Source: Flavobacterium sp. KS-LB2 (GTDB lineage: Bacteria > Bacteroidota > Bacteroidia > Flavobacteriales > Flavobacteriaceae). From it: a stretch of 64,000 bases of DNA. The DNA lies in NCBI RefSeq assembly GCF_036895565.1, contig NZ_CP145904.1:558001-622000 (forward strand). The letters are read 5' to 3'. Under the pieces are notes generated by a model, which did no database searches, had not been told where the DNA came from, and saw only the letters and a program-made list of their open reading frames with translations. Position 1 is the first letter of the stretch; every line of letters begins with the position of its first letter. Shown one piece after another: positions 1-8,017 of the stretch. The translations under genes and the position numbers were made by a program.

Positions 1-1499
1 ATTCCCCAGAAGCTTGGGATGCTTTTACTAAAGAAGCATTAGGAAAAGGATATAAATTAGAATTCCTAGAAAGTACAGGACTTACAATTCCTCGCGATGA
101 CAGACCTTTCGATAGGTTCAAAGGACGTGTGATGTTCCCAATACAAAGTATGTCAGGAAGAGTGCTTGGTTTTGGAGGTCGTATTCTTACTAATGATAAA
201 AAAGCAGCAAAATACCTGAATTCACCAGAGAGTGAATTGTACCATAAAAGCAAAGTTCTTTATGGAATTTTTCAGGCCAAACAGTCAATAGCGAAATTAA
301 ATAATTGCTACTTAGTAGAAGGATATACGGATGTAATTCAGTTCAACCAATCTGGAATTGAGAATGTAGTGGCTTCTTCAGGAACTGCATTAACACCAGA
401 CCAAATCCGATTAATAAATAGGTTAACAAAGAATATTACAGTGCTTTTTGATGGTGATGCGGCTGGTTTGCGTGCTTCCATTCGAGGAATTGATTTGATT
501 CTTGAAGAAGGAATGAATGTAAAAGTATGCACATTTCCTGACGGAGAAGACCCAGACAGTTTTGCCAAAAAAACGTCTTACGATGATTTGGTTTTATATC
601 TAGAAAATAATGCCAAGGATTTTATTCAGTTCAAAGCATCGCTTTTGATGAATGAAGCCAAAAATGATCCAATAAAAAAAGCAGATTTGATTCGGGATAT
701 GGTAGTCAGTATTTCTAAAATTCCGGATAGAATTCAACGCGAAATTTATATCCAAGAATGTTCTAGAATTATGGATATCTCGGAGCAAGTTTTGGTGAGT
801 ACGTTAGCACAATTAGTACAAAAAGACATTGTAGAAGTTGGCAAAAAGCAAAAACAAGAGCAAAAAGCTTTTGAAGTTGTAAAAAATGAAAATCCTGTTG
901 ATGCGGAGAAGGTAGATATTTTATATCGTTTGGAAAGAAAAATTATTGAGATTCTATTGTTGTATGGAAACAAGAATGAAGAATTTGAAGATACATTTTT
1001 GAGAACAAATACTGAAGGTGAGATTGAAACTGTCGTTGAAAAAAGAGAGTATAAAGTATATCAAAGAATTTATTTGAGTTTGCAAGAGGATGAAGTTGAA
1101 CTGGCAAATCCATTGTTTCGAGACATATTTAATAACTTGATCAACTATTATCATCAGAATGAGAGTTTTAGTTTAGAACAATATCTCATGCACTTACAAG
1201 TTGAATTTGCACAAGAAGTTACAGATATTTTGATGGAAGATGAACGAGTTATTTTGCACAATTGGGAGGGGCAAAATATTTTTCCAAAATCTAAAAACGA
1301 TACAATTAGTCAAAATGTATCTGAAACTATTTTAACACTAAGATGGTATTTGGTAGGTAAAATAATTGAAGAATTAAAAAGCTCTCTATCATCCGAAGTT
1401 GATTCAGATAATACAGAGCCTTTATCTATGGTTATGGATTATAATATATTGATCCATTCCTTTTCAAAAAAATTAGGGAGAGTTATGTCGCGGTACTAA
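1..1499 (+). CDS. dnaG: DNA primase DnaG, C-terminal part (5' end outside window)
   Basis: This is the RNA primase that makes primers for DNA replication. The reading frame is open from the first complete codon (base 3) and continues upstream of the window, so only the C-terminal part is present. The start of the visible part resembles the primase core (SPEAWDAF, then GRVMFPI and GFGGRIL), followed by the TOPRIM region with the VEGYTDV motif and the acidic LFDGDAAG motif that binds metal. The last ~250 residues are the variable helicase-binding region. The stop codon overlaps by four bases the stop of the convergent response-regulator gene. Identification is firm; the true start cannot be seen. 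Confidence 0.96.
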   Translation, partial: SPEAWDAFTKEALGKGYKLEFLESTGLTIPRDDRPFDRFKGRVMFPIQSMSGRVLGFGGRILTNDKKAAKYLNSPESELYHKSKVLYGIFQAKQSIAKLNNCYLVEGYTDVIQFNQSGIENVVASSGTALTPDQIRLINRLTKNITVLFDGDAAGLRASIRGIDLILEEGMNVKVCTFPDGEDPDSFAKKTSYDDLVLYLENNAKDFIQFKASLLMNEAKNDPIKKADLIRDMVVSISKIPDRIQREIYIQECSRIMDISEQVLVSTLAQLVQKDIVEVGKKQKQEQKAFEVVKNENPVDAEKVDILYRLERKIIEILLLYGNKNEEFEDTFLRTNTEGEIETVVEKREYKVYQRIYLSLQEDEVELANPLFRDIFNNLINYYHQNESFSLEQYLMHLQVEFAQEVTDILMEDERVILHNWEGQNIFPKSKNDTISQNVSETILTLRWYLVGKIIEELKSSLSSEVDSDNTEPLSMVMDYNILIHSFSKKLGRVMSRY

Positions 1500-2125
1500 A
1501 CGATCTCTAAAGTTTTTGCTTTGTTTACCAAGTCTACTAAATTAGTAACATTTAGTTTTGTAAGTAATCGTAACTTGTATGTACTAATTGTTTTTTCGTT
1601 TAGTTTTAGAATATCAGCTATTTCATGATTTTTCTTTCCATCACTTAGATAGCGCAAAACTTCTACTTCACGATTAGAAAGCTTACGATACAATCGCTCG
1701 CTCTTACTTTGTTTTGCAATTAATGCTAGATTTTTCTTTACGGTTTCATTAATAATTATCTTGCCTTGGTGGACTTTGATAATTGAAATTCCTAAAGTTT
1801 CTAGTTTTTCCTTTTTGTGGATGAATCCTGACACTCCTGCTTTAATAGCGTTGGGTGCATAGATTTGTTCTGAAAGACCACTGAAGATGATAATTTTAGT
1901 TTTTGGAAAATTTTTCAAGACTGCTTTGACCTCAAAAATACTGGAAAGACCCTCCAGCTCCAAATCTAAAACGAGCACATCAATCTCTTTAGTTAAAAGT
2001 ATATCCCGTACCATCAAAAAATTACCAACATTGGCAACTATTGATATGTCTGCATTATCTTTAAAGTAAGATTTTACTCCAAAATGCACAACAGGATAAT
2101 TATCGGCTATACATACTTTAATCAT
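1496..2125 (-). CDS. NarL/FixJ-type response regulator
   Basis: A 209-residue cytoplasmic DNA-binding response regulator. The receiver domain spans about residues 1-120, with acidic residue D8, phospho-acceptor D54 in VLVLDLELEG and conserved K104. A LuxR-type helix-turn-helix spans about 145-205 (LSNREVEVLRYLSDG and the recognition helix around EKTISTYKLRLL). No histidine kinase lies next to it, so its partner is unknown. It converges on dnaG with stop codons overlapping in CTAA and no room for a terminator. Target genes cannot be told from sequence. Confidence 0.9.
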   Translation of the reverse strand: MIKVCIADNYPVVHFGVKSYFKDNADISIVANVGNFLMVRDILLTKEIDVLVLDLELEGLSSIFEVKAVLKNFPKTKIIIFSGLSEQIYAPNAIKAGVSGFIHKKEKLETLGISIIKVHQGKIIINETVKKNLALIAKQSKSERLYRKLSNREVEVLRYLSDGKKNHEIADILKLNEKTISTYKLRLLTKLNVTNLVDLVNKAKTLEIV

Positions 2126-2220
2126 GATTTTTAAATTTTTAGAATTATTTGTAATTGGAAATGTAAAATTAATAAATAAATTCTGTAATTAATTGTAAAT
2201 CAATATAAAATGTGATTTCT

Positions 2221-3021
2221 TTATTCTTTTGGGATAAAACAAACAGGAATTGCGGTCATTTTATGTTGATTAATAGTGTTTAATCGCTTGTAAATGTCGA
2301 AAACGGTTTTTTCTCTTCCAGAAAAAGCATCCGAAGATTGTCCCGCTTCGTCTTGGTACATCGCCCATTCTAATTCGTCATAACTTGCTCCCAGTTGATC
2401 TTCATCGGTTCTATCATCACCAAATAGTCCATCTGTAGGAGATGCATTTAAAATGGAATCAGGAACTTTTAAATAATGCCCTAAAAGAAATACTTCGGAT
2501 TTCATTAAATCAGCAATTGGACTCAAATCTACTCCCCCATCACCATATTTTGTATAAAAACCTACTCCAAAATCTTCCACCTTGTTTCCTGTTCCAGCGA
2601 CTAGTAAACAATGAATTCCAGCAAAGTAGTAAAGTGTAGTCATTCTCAATCTTGCTCTGGTGTTGGCAAGTGATAAATGAAGTGTAGCCGTGTCTGAAAC
2701 ATCTGGGACAACAGTTTTGAAGGTTTCAAAAACAGAAGTCAAATCTGCTTCAATACTAGATACATTTGGGAATCTATTTTTTAATTGTTCAATATGCTCC
2801 CTTCCACGAGTTACATGACTTTGGGCTTGGTGAATAGGCATTTCGACACATAAAGTTTTTAATCCTGTTTGTGCACATAATGTAGAGGTAACAGCCGAAT
2901 CAACTCCTCCGGAAATTCCAATTACAAAACCATTTACTTTTGCATTCTCTGCGTATGTTTTTAACCAATTTACAATATGGGCATTCACTTTTTCAACTTG
3001 GAATGTGCTTTTTTTAGTCAT
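2221..3021 (-). CDS. nadE: NAD(+) synthetase, ammonia-dependent type
   Basis: This enzyme makes NAD from nicotinic acid adenine dinucleotide, ATP and ammonia, the last step of NAD synthesis. The 266-residue protein has the N-type ATP pyrophosphatase P-loop SGGVDSAV (about residues 36-43), the GTGNKVED segment and the KYGDGGVD/DLSPIADL region typical of the family. There is no N-terminal glutaminase domain, so it should use free ammonia or an outside glutaminase. It is divergent from gldB across a 101-bp gap that holds a good plus-strand promoter. Only the gene itself is firm; no special regulation is seen. Confidence 0.95.
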   Translation of the reverse strand: MTKKSTFQVEKVNAHIVNWLKTYAENAKVNGFVIGISGGVDSAVTSTLCAQTGLKTLCVEMPIHQAQSHVTRGREHIEQLKNRFPNVSSIEADLTSVFETFKTVVPDVSDTATLHLSLANTRARLRMTTLYYFAGIHCLLVAGTGNKVEDFGVGFYTKYGDGGVDLSPIADLMKSEVFLLGHYLKVPDSILNASPTDGLFGDDRTDEDQLGASYDELEWAMYQDEAGQSSDAFSGREKTVFDIYKRLNTINQHKMTAIPVCFIPKE

Positions 3022-3050
3022 AATAGTTTACGTTTTAAAAAACAGGAATG

Positions 3051-3058
3051 TATATTTG
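3051..3058 (+). promoter_or_regulatory. Putative -7 box of the gldBC promoter
   Basis: TATATTTG matches the flavobacterial -7 consensus TAnnTTTG. It lies 64 bases upstream of the gldB start in the nadE-gldB divergent gap. No good TTG -33 box is found at the usual distance, so the assignment rests on the -7 box alone. Confidence 0.5.
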
Positions 3059-3122
3059 CAAAGTCAATTTGTTTCGCATTCTTTTCCTTAAGATTCTTTG
3101 GAAACAAATTTAATTAATATAT

Positions 3123-4079
3123 ATGAAAAAATATCTGTTTCTTGTAGTCTTTTGTCTCTTTATTTTGTCTTGTGATAAGAAAAATAAAGTCGAAAGTGCT
3201 GTAGCAGTAATTCCTTTAGAAGTAAAAGTGGAGCGCTTTGATAAAATATTTTTTGAAACTCCGCCAAAGGATTTAGAAAAAGTAAAAAAACAATTTCCGT
3301 TTTTTTTTCCTCCAGGAAATGACAATAGTATTTGGCTAAATAAAATGCAAGATCCTTTATGGAGAGAGTTGTATACAGAAGTCCAAAAAAAATATAAAGA
3401 TTTTGAACCCGTAAAGGTAGAGTTAGAAACGCTTTTTAAACACATTAAATATTATTTTCCTAAAACAAAAACACCAAAAGTAATTACTATAATCGCTGAA
3501 ATGGATTATAAAAATAAAGCTATTTATGCAGATAGTTTGGTTGTTATCTCACTTGAATTGTATTTAGGTAAAAATCATAAATTTTATCAGTTTCCAGATT
3601 ATTTGAAACAAAATTTTGAAGAAAGGCAAATTGCTCCAGATGTAGTTTCGAGTTTTGCAGCCCAAAAAATCCCACCTGTTTTAGATAAAGATTTGTTAAG
3701 CCAGATGATTTATTATGGTAAACAATTGTATCTAAAAGACTTGCTTTTGCCGGACTACACTGATGCCGAAAAAATGGGGTATTCTCCAGAGCAAATTGCA
3801 TGGTGCCAAGAAAATGAAAGCTATATGTGGCGTTATTTCATTGAAAAAGAAATGCTTTACAGTAATGATCAAAAGTTAGTTTCCCGGTTTATAAATCCGG
3901 CGCCATTTTCTAAATTTTATTTGGAAATTGATAATGAATCACCAGGGCAAGTTGGTGCCTGGATAGGATGGCAAATGGTGCGCTCTTATATGAAAAATAA
4001 TGATGTGCCTTTGGTAGATTTATTAAAAACCAATGCGAAAGAAATATTTGTTAAATCAAAATACAAACCCAAAAAGTAA
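3123..4079 (+). CDS. gldB: Gliding motility lipoprotein GldB
   Basis: GldB is a cell-envelope lipoprotein needed for gliding in Flavobacterium johnsoniae; its exact molecular role is not settled. The 318-residue protein starts with a lipoprotein signal (hydrophobic run ending ILSC, lipidated Cys17) followed by a charged stretch. The body has the family features ERFDKIFFETPP near the N-terminus and GQVGAWIGWQMVRSYM near the C-terminus. Its stop overlaps the gldC start in TAATG, so the two are translationally coupled. Confidence 0.92.
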   Translation: MKKYLFLVVFCLFILSCDKKNKVESAVAVIPLEVKVERFDKIFFETPPKDLEKVKKQFPFFFPPGNDNSIWLNKMQDPLWRELYTEVQKKYKDFEPVKVELETLFKHIKYYFPKTKTPKVITIIAEMDYKNKAIYADSLVVISLELYLGKNHKFYQFPDYLKQNFEERQIAPDVVSSFAAQKIPPVLDKDLLSQMIYYGKQLYLKDLLLPDYTDAEKMGYSPEQIAWCQENESYMWRYFIEKEMLYSNDQKLVSRFINPAPFSKFYLEIDNESPGQVGAWIGWQMVRSYMKNNDVPLVDLLKTNAKEIFVKSKYKPKK

Positions 4080-4414
4080 TGTCGAATAAAAATACATCAG
4101 AAATTAAGTTTCTAATTGAATTAGATGAAAATCGTGTTCCAGAAAAATTAATGTGGTCTGCCAAAGACGGTGGAGTAGAGCAAGAAGAGGCTAAAGCGAT
4201 TATGTTGTCTATCTGGGATAGTAAGGCAAAAGAAAGTATGCGAATTGATTTGTGGACAAAAGACATGCCGGTTGATGAAATGAAAATTTTCTTCCACCAG
4301 ACTTTAGTGGCGATGTCTGAAACATTTAAGCGTGCTACTGATGACGAAAAAATGGCAGATACTATGAAAGATTTCTGTGATTATTTTGCCGAGAAATTGG
4401 AGTTAACAAAATAG
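4079..4414 (+). CDS. gldC: Gliding motility protein GldC
   Basis: GldC is a small (111 residues) protein found with GldB in gliding Bacteroidota. It has no signal peptide or membrane segment, is acidic, and has the conserved ENRVPEKLMWSAKDGG segment near the N-terminus and a helical C-terminal half. Known genetics in F. johnsoniae suggest it aids rather than drives gliding and may stabilise GldB. It overlaps gldB by one base and is followed by a strong terminator, so gldBC is a two-gene operon. Confidence 0.9.
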   Translation: MSNKNTSEIKFLIELDENRVPEKLMWSAKDGGVEQEEAKAIMLSIWDSKAKESMRIDLWTKDMPVDEMKIFFHQTLVAMSETFKRATDDEKMADTMKDFCDYFAEKLELTK

Positions 4415-4429
4415 AGCTGATTCTAAATC

Positions 4430-4473
4430 AAAAAAATCCCAAAACTAAATAATTTAAGTTTTGGGATTTTTTT
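4430..4473. terminator. Bidirectional terminator between gldC and engB
   Basis: A near-perfect stem pairs 4430-4446 with 4457-4473; AAATCCCAAAACT on one side matches AGTTTTGGGATTT on the other, with T runs on both strands. It sits between the convergent gldC and engB genes and can serve both. Confidence 0.9.
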
Positions 4474-4491
4474 ATGTTATAACTAGAGTCT

Positions 4492-5112
4492 TTAAAACTG
4501 ATTATTATTTTTAAAAACCTCTTGATTTACTTCATCAATATAACTCAATAATTCTTCTTTTCCTGTTGATTCTGTTGCTGAAGTCACAAAATAATGAGGC
4601 ATTTCGGCCCAATTGTTTGCAAACATTTGTTTTTTATACGCAGCAATATGTGAATCGATTTTTACTTTGCTAATTTTGTCTGCTTTAGTGAAAATGATAC
4701 AAAAAGGAATTTCACTTTCGCCCATGTAGGACATGAATTCAATATCGATGGTTTGAGCTTCATGACGAATATCGATCAGAACAAATGCACAAACTAATTG
4801 TTCTCTGGTTTCAAAATAATCAGTAATAAATTCTTGAAAAATTGATTTTGTTTTCTTGGATACTTTAGCATAACCATAACCTGGTAAATCTACAAGAAAC
4901 CAATTGTTGTTAATCAAAAAATGATTAATTAGTTGCGTTTTTCCTGGTCTTCCTGATGTTTTAGCTAACTTTTTATGATTCGTTAACATGTTGATTAAGG
5001 AAGATTTTCCAACATTTGATCGGCCTATAAAAGCATATTCTGGCATAAAGTCCTTAGGACATTTCGTTACATCAGAGTTGCTGATAACAAATTCGGCAGT
5101 ATTAATTTTCAT
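4492..5112 (-). CDS. engB: Ribosome biogenesis GTPase EngB (YsxC/YihA)
   Basis: EngB is a small GTPase for large-subunit ribosome assembly. The 206-residue protein has the P-loop GRSNVGKSS (G1), a conserved Thr in the GKTQLINHF segment (G2), DLPGYGYA (G3) and TKAD (G4), in the right order and spacing. Length matches the family. It lies 32 bases downstream of the alpha/beta hydrolase on the same strand and may be cotranscribed with it; the terminator at 4430-4473 follows. Confidence 0.95.
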   Translation of the reverse strand: MKINTAEFVISNSDVTKCPKDFMPEYAFIGRSNVGKSSLINMLTNHKKLAKTSGRPGKTQLINHFLINNNWFLVDLPGYGYAKVSKKTKSIFQEFITDYFETREQLVCAFVLIDIRHEAQTIDIEFMSYMGESEIPFCIIFTKADKISKVKIDSHIAAYKKQMFANNWAEMPHYFVTSATESTGKEELLSYIDEVNQEVFKNNNQF

Positions 5113-5144
5113 TTTTTCTAGGTGTAAAATTCTCCTCTTTAGGA

Positions 5145-5918
5145 TTAGTGTACGGATAAATGCGTATGCGTTAACCAGTCTTCTAAAAGACGATTAAATT
5201 CATCTGGGTGCTCCATCATCGCGGCATGGCCACATTTGTCTATCCAGTACAAAGTGGAATTGGGTAATAATTTATTGAATTCTTCCGCTACATCTGGTGG
5301 TGTTACTTTGTCGTTTTTACCCCAAATTATACACGTTTGTACATGCATTTTAGGTAAATCTTTTGCCATATTATGACGAATTGCGCTTTTGGCAATGGTC
5401 AATGTTTTAATCAATTTGATTCTGTCATTTACAGATTCATACACTTCATCGATCAATTCTTTAGTAGCTACTTTTGGGTCATAAAATACATCTTCAGCTT
5501 TTTTCTTGATGTATTCGTAATCACCTCTTTTTGGATAACTATCGCCCATTGCGCTTTCGTAAAGTCCAGAACTACCTGTTATTACAAGTCCGGCAACTTT
5601 TTCGGGGTACATTTTTGTATGGTACAAAGCGATATGCCCGCCTAATGAATTTCCTAAAAGTATGACTCTTTCGAGTCCTTTGAATGTGATGAAATCTTTA
5701 ACGTATTTTGCAAAACTTTTTACATTCGTTTTTAAAATGTTTTGAGTGTATATAGGTAAATCTGGAATGATTATTTTATATCCTTTTGTAGAAAAGTAAC
5801 TTGCAACAGCGTCAAAGTTGCTAAGTCCACCCATAAGCCCGTGTAAGATGACAATTGGAGTTCCTTCGCCAGCTTCATAATAGCTATATCTACCTTCTTT
5901 TTTATAGTGTTTTTCCAT
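5145..5918 (-). CDS. Alpha/beta-fold hydrolase
   Basis: A 257-residue serine hydrolase of unknown substrate. The alpha/beta hydrolase fold is shown by HGLMGG (oxyanion region), the nucleophile elbow GNSLGGH, the acid segment WGKNDKVTPP and the catalytic His in CGHAAMMEHP. The frame is open 141 bases further upstream, but I chose the ATG at 5918 because the extension would encode an unlikely Phe/Ile-rich leader and because a TATATTTG promoter box lies inside it at 5948-5955. It is located between engB and the dcw cluster. Confidence 0.88.
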   Translation of the reverse strand: MEKHYKKEGRYSYYEAGEGTPIVILHGLMGGLSNFDAVASYFSTKGYKIIIPDLPIYTQNILKTNVKSFAKYVKDFITFKGLERVILLGNSLGGHIALYHTKMYPEKVAGLVITGSSGLYESAMGDSYPKRGDYEYIKKKAEDVFYDPKVATKELIDEVYESVNDRIKLIKTLTIAKSAIRHNMAKDLPKMHVQTCIIWGKNDKVTPPDVAEEFNKLLPNSTLYWIDKCGHAAMMEHPDEFNRLLEDWLTHTHLSVH

Positions 5919-5947
5919 TTTTTTTGAATGCGGATTTTCAATTTTGA

Positions 5948-5955
5948 CAAATATA
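5948..5955 (-). promoter_or_regulatory. Putative -7 box for the hydrolase-engB unit
   Basis: On the minus strand this reads TATATTTG, a perfect TAnnTTTG match 30 bases upstream of the ATG at 5918. It supports the shorter start of the hydrolase. The matching -33 box is unclear. Confidence 0.5.
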
Positions 5956-6207
5956 GGATTTAATAAATAAAAAAGAATTTTTACAACAATTTTTAATTGT
6001 AAAATTATGTGTGTTGCTATAAAAAATAGGCTTCTCTTTTTTGCGTATCCGAACTTCAAATTTTAATTATTTTGAACTTGTTATTACCATTTTAAATTGA
6101 AATTTCATTGTATTTGAGCTCCTTTTTTTAATAACATTACCTTTCTTACAAATAAAACAAAAGAGAGCTAACGTTCTGACTGTCCAAAAATTAAGGGTTT
6201 TTGTTTC

Positions 6208-6256
6208 AAAGTGGTTAAACTTATTAACAAAGTGGGATTTAGTGGTAAATTGTGGT
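6208..6256 (+). promoter_or_regulatory. MraZ-box array upstream of mraZ
   Basis: Four GTGG cores begin at 6211, 6232, 6242 and 6252, that is spaced 21, 10 and 10 bases. The first two are preceded by AAA (AAAGTGG). MraZ proteins studied in other bacteria bind arrays of TGGGA or AAAGTG-type repeats at ~10-bp spacing just upstream of mraZ. The array ends 12 bases before the predicted -7 box, so MraZ bound here would block RNA polymerase. Confidence 0.8.
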
Positions 6257-6267
6257 AATATTTTTTA

Positions 6268-6275
6268 TATTTTTG
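6268..6275 (+). promoter_or_regulatory. Putative -7 box of the dcw cluster promoter
   Basis: TATTTTTG matches TAnnTTTG and lies 25 bases before the mraZ start. A TTG at 6250-6252 is 15 bases upstream, shorter than the usual spacing, and overlaps the last MraZ repeat. Confidence 0.5.
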
Positions 6276-6300
6276 CTCAACATCATTTAAAACTTTTTGA

Positions 6301-6774
6301 TTGGATACAATTATTGGAACATATGAATGTAAAGTCGATGCTAAAGGAAGGTTGCTGTTGCCAGCGCCTTTGAAAAAGCAATTGGCTACTTCACTTCAAA
6401 ACGGCTTTGTTTTGAAGCGTTCCGTGTTTCAGCCCTGTTTGGAGTTGTATCCTATGAGCGAATGGGATTTGATGATGCAAAAAATCAATAAACTGAATCG
6501 GTTCGTGAAGAAAAACAATGACTTTATCCGAAGGTTTACTGCTGGAGTTAAAGTGGTTGAGATAGATGCTTTGGGCAGGTTATTAGTGCCAAAGGATTTA
6601 GTGATGTTTGCGAGTATTACTAAAGACGTTGTGTTCTCATCAGCAGTTAATATTGTTGAGATTTGGGATAAAGATTTATACGAAAAATCAATAAATGGTG
6701 AGGATGTTGATTTTGCAGATTTAGCAGAAGAAGTAATGGGAAATATAAATGACGACGACAATGGAATATCATAA
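6301..6774 (+). CDS. mraZ: Transcriptional regulator MraZ (TTG start)
   Basis: MraZ is a DNA-binding repressor of the division and cell wall cluster. The 157-residue protein contains two SpoVT/AbrB-type repeats: GTYECKVDAKGRLLLPAPLKK near the N-terminus and KVVEIDALGRLLVP in the middle, each with the DxxGR(L)xxP motif. The start must be TTG at 6301: the codon just upstream is the in-frame stop TGA and the family N-terminus follows directly. It overlaps rsmH by 26 bases. The GTGG array upstream indicates autoregulation. Confidence 0.93.
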   Translation: MDTIIGTYECKVDAKGRLLLPAPLKKQLATSLQNGFVLKRSVFQPCLELYPMSEWDLMMQKINKLNRFVKKNNDFIRRFTAGVKVVEIDALGRLLVPKDLVMFASITKDVVFSSAVNIVEIWDKDLYEKSINGEDVDFADLAEEVMGNINDDDNGIS

Positions 6775-7657
6775 TCCGGTTTTGCTTCATGCATCAGTAG
6801 ATGGTTTAAATATTAAGCCAGACGGCATTTATGTGGATGTGACTTTTGGTGGTGGAGGACATTCGAAAGAAATTCTGAAAAGACTCGGGCCAAACGGAAA
6901 GCTGTTTGCTTTCGATCAGGATGAAGATGCTTTGGCGAATGCCTTACCTGATGAAAGATTTACGTTGATTAATGAGAATTTCCGTTTTATAAAACGGTTT
7001 TTGCGTTTTTATGGGGTGAAAAGTGTTGATGGAATCTTAGCAGATTTAGGGGTTTCCTCGCATCAATTTGATGTTCCTGAAAGAGGTTTTTCTACTCGCT
7101 TTGATGCGGGGTTGGATATGAGAATGAGCCAGAAAAATGATTTGAATGCTTATCGAGTTGTCAATGAGTATGATGATGCGAATTTGAGAAGGGTGTTCTT
7201 GGATTATGGCGAATTGAAAAATGCACCTGCTTTGTCCAGAACAATTATAGAAGCCAGAGAAGAACAGCCAATCAAGACGACTGATGAATTAAAAGAGGTC
7301 TTGGCGAGATATTTACCGGAAAGAGTTAGGAATAAAATATTGGCTCAAATTTATCAGGCGATTCGAATTGAAGTGAATCAGGAAATGGATGTTTTGAAAG
7401 AGTTTTTGGAACAATCTTTAGAAATATTGAATCCCGGTGGAAGATTGAGTGTGATTTCATATCATTCATTAGAAGATCGATTGGTGAAAAGATTTATGAA
7501 AAACGGAATGTTTGAAGGAGAGCCTGAACGTGACTTTTTTGGTAATTTTTCAGTACCATTTAAAACTGTTGGAAAATTAATTGTTCCGGATAATGCTGAA
7601 ATAAAAGAGAACAATAGAGCAAGAAGTGCCAAATTAAGAATTGCTGAGAAGATTTAA
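6749..7657 (+). CDS. rsmH: 16S rRNA (cytosine(1402)-N(4))-methyltransferase
   Basis: RsmH (MraW) methylates N4 of C1402 in 16S rRNA using S-adenosylmethionine. The protein is 302 residues if the first ATG is used, 298 if the ATG at 6761 (MEYHNPVLL) is used; the latter is closer to the usual family start. Key motifs are YVDVTFGGGGHS (SAM binding), ADLGVSSHQ, and ERGFSTRFDAGLDMRM. It overlaps mraZ and is followed 12 bases later by the FtsL-like gene. Confidence 0.96.
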   Translation: MTTTMEYHNPVLLHASVDGLNIKPDGIYVDVTFGGGGHSKEILKRLGPNGKLFAFDQDEDALANALPDERFTLINENFRFIKRFLRFYGVKSVDGILADLGVSSHQFDVPERGFSTRFDAGLDMRMSQKNDLNAYRVVNEYDDANLRRVFLDYGELKNAPALSRTIIEAREEQPIKTTDELKEVLARYLPERVRNKILAQIYQAIRIEVNQEMDVLKEFLEQSLEILNPGGRLSVISYHSLEDRLVKRFMKNGMFEGEPERDFFGNFSVPFKTVGKLIVPDNAEIKENNRARSAKLRIAEKI

Positions 7658-7669
7658 TTAGTCATAAAA

Positions 7670-8017
7670 ATGAAAAACGGAGTTTACAGTCTATTGAAAG
7701 CGCGGTTTCTTATAAATGATGATGCGGTAAAAAACTGGCGGTTTATTGTTTTTGTAATTCTATTGGCTATAGTTATGATTGCTAATACACAGCGATTTGA
7801 ACAGAAAGTGTTTCGTATAGCTGAATTGACAAATCAAGTTAAAGAGTTGCGTTCAGAATTCGTAGACCGACGATCAGAATTAATGAAATTGAAAATGGAA
7901 TCGACTGTTTCAGAAAAAATGATAGAAAAAGAAATTTTTCCGTCAACAGTTCCTCCTGTAAAAATAAAAGTTAAAAAAGAAGAAGAAAAAAGCTTTTTCA
8001 AAAAAATATGGCAGTAG
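7670..8017 (+). CDS. ftsL: FtsL-like cell division protein
   Basis: A 115-residue bitopic membrane protein at the ftsL position of the dcw cluster. A short cytoplasmic N-terminus is followed by one membrane segment (about residues 25-42, VFVILLAIVMIAN), a coiled-coil stretch (about 45-80, rich in Leu, Glu and Lys) and a Lys/Glu-rich tail. FtsL-family proteins are poorly conserved, so the assignment depends on topology, length and position between rsmH and ftsI. It overlaps ftsI by 10 bases. Confidence 0.75.
   Translation: MKNGVYSLLKARFLINDDAVKNWRFIVFVILLAIVMIANTQRFEQKVFRIAELTNQVKELRSEFVDRRSELMKLKMESTVSEKMIEKEIFPSTVPPVKIKVKKEEEKSFFKKIWQ

Noticed and set aside
5919..6059. N-terminal extension of the alpha/beta hydrolase
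   Set aside because: The extension contains a TATATTTG promoter box and the family start is at 5918.
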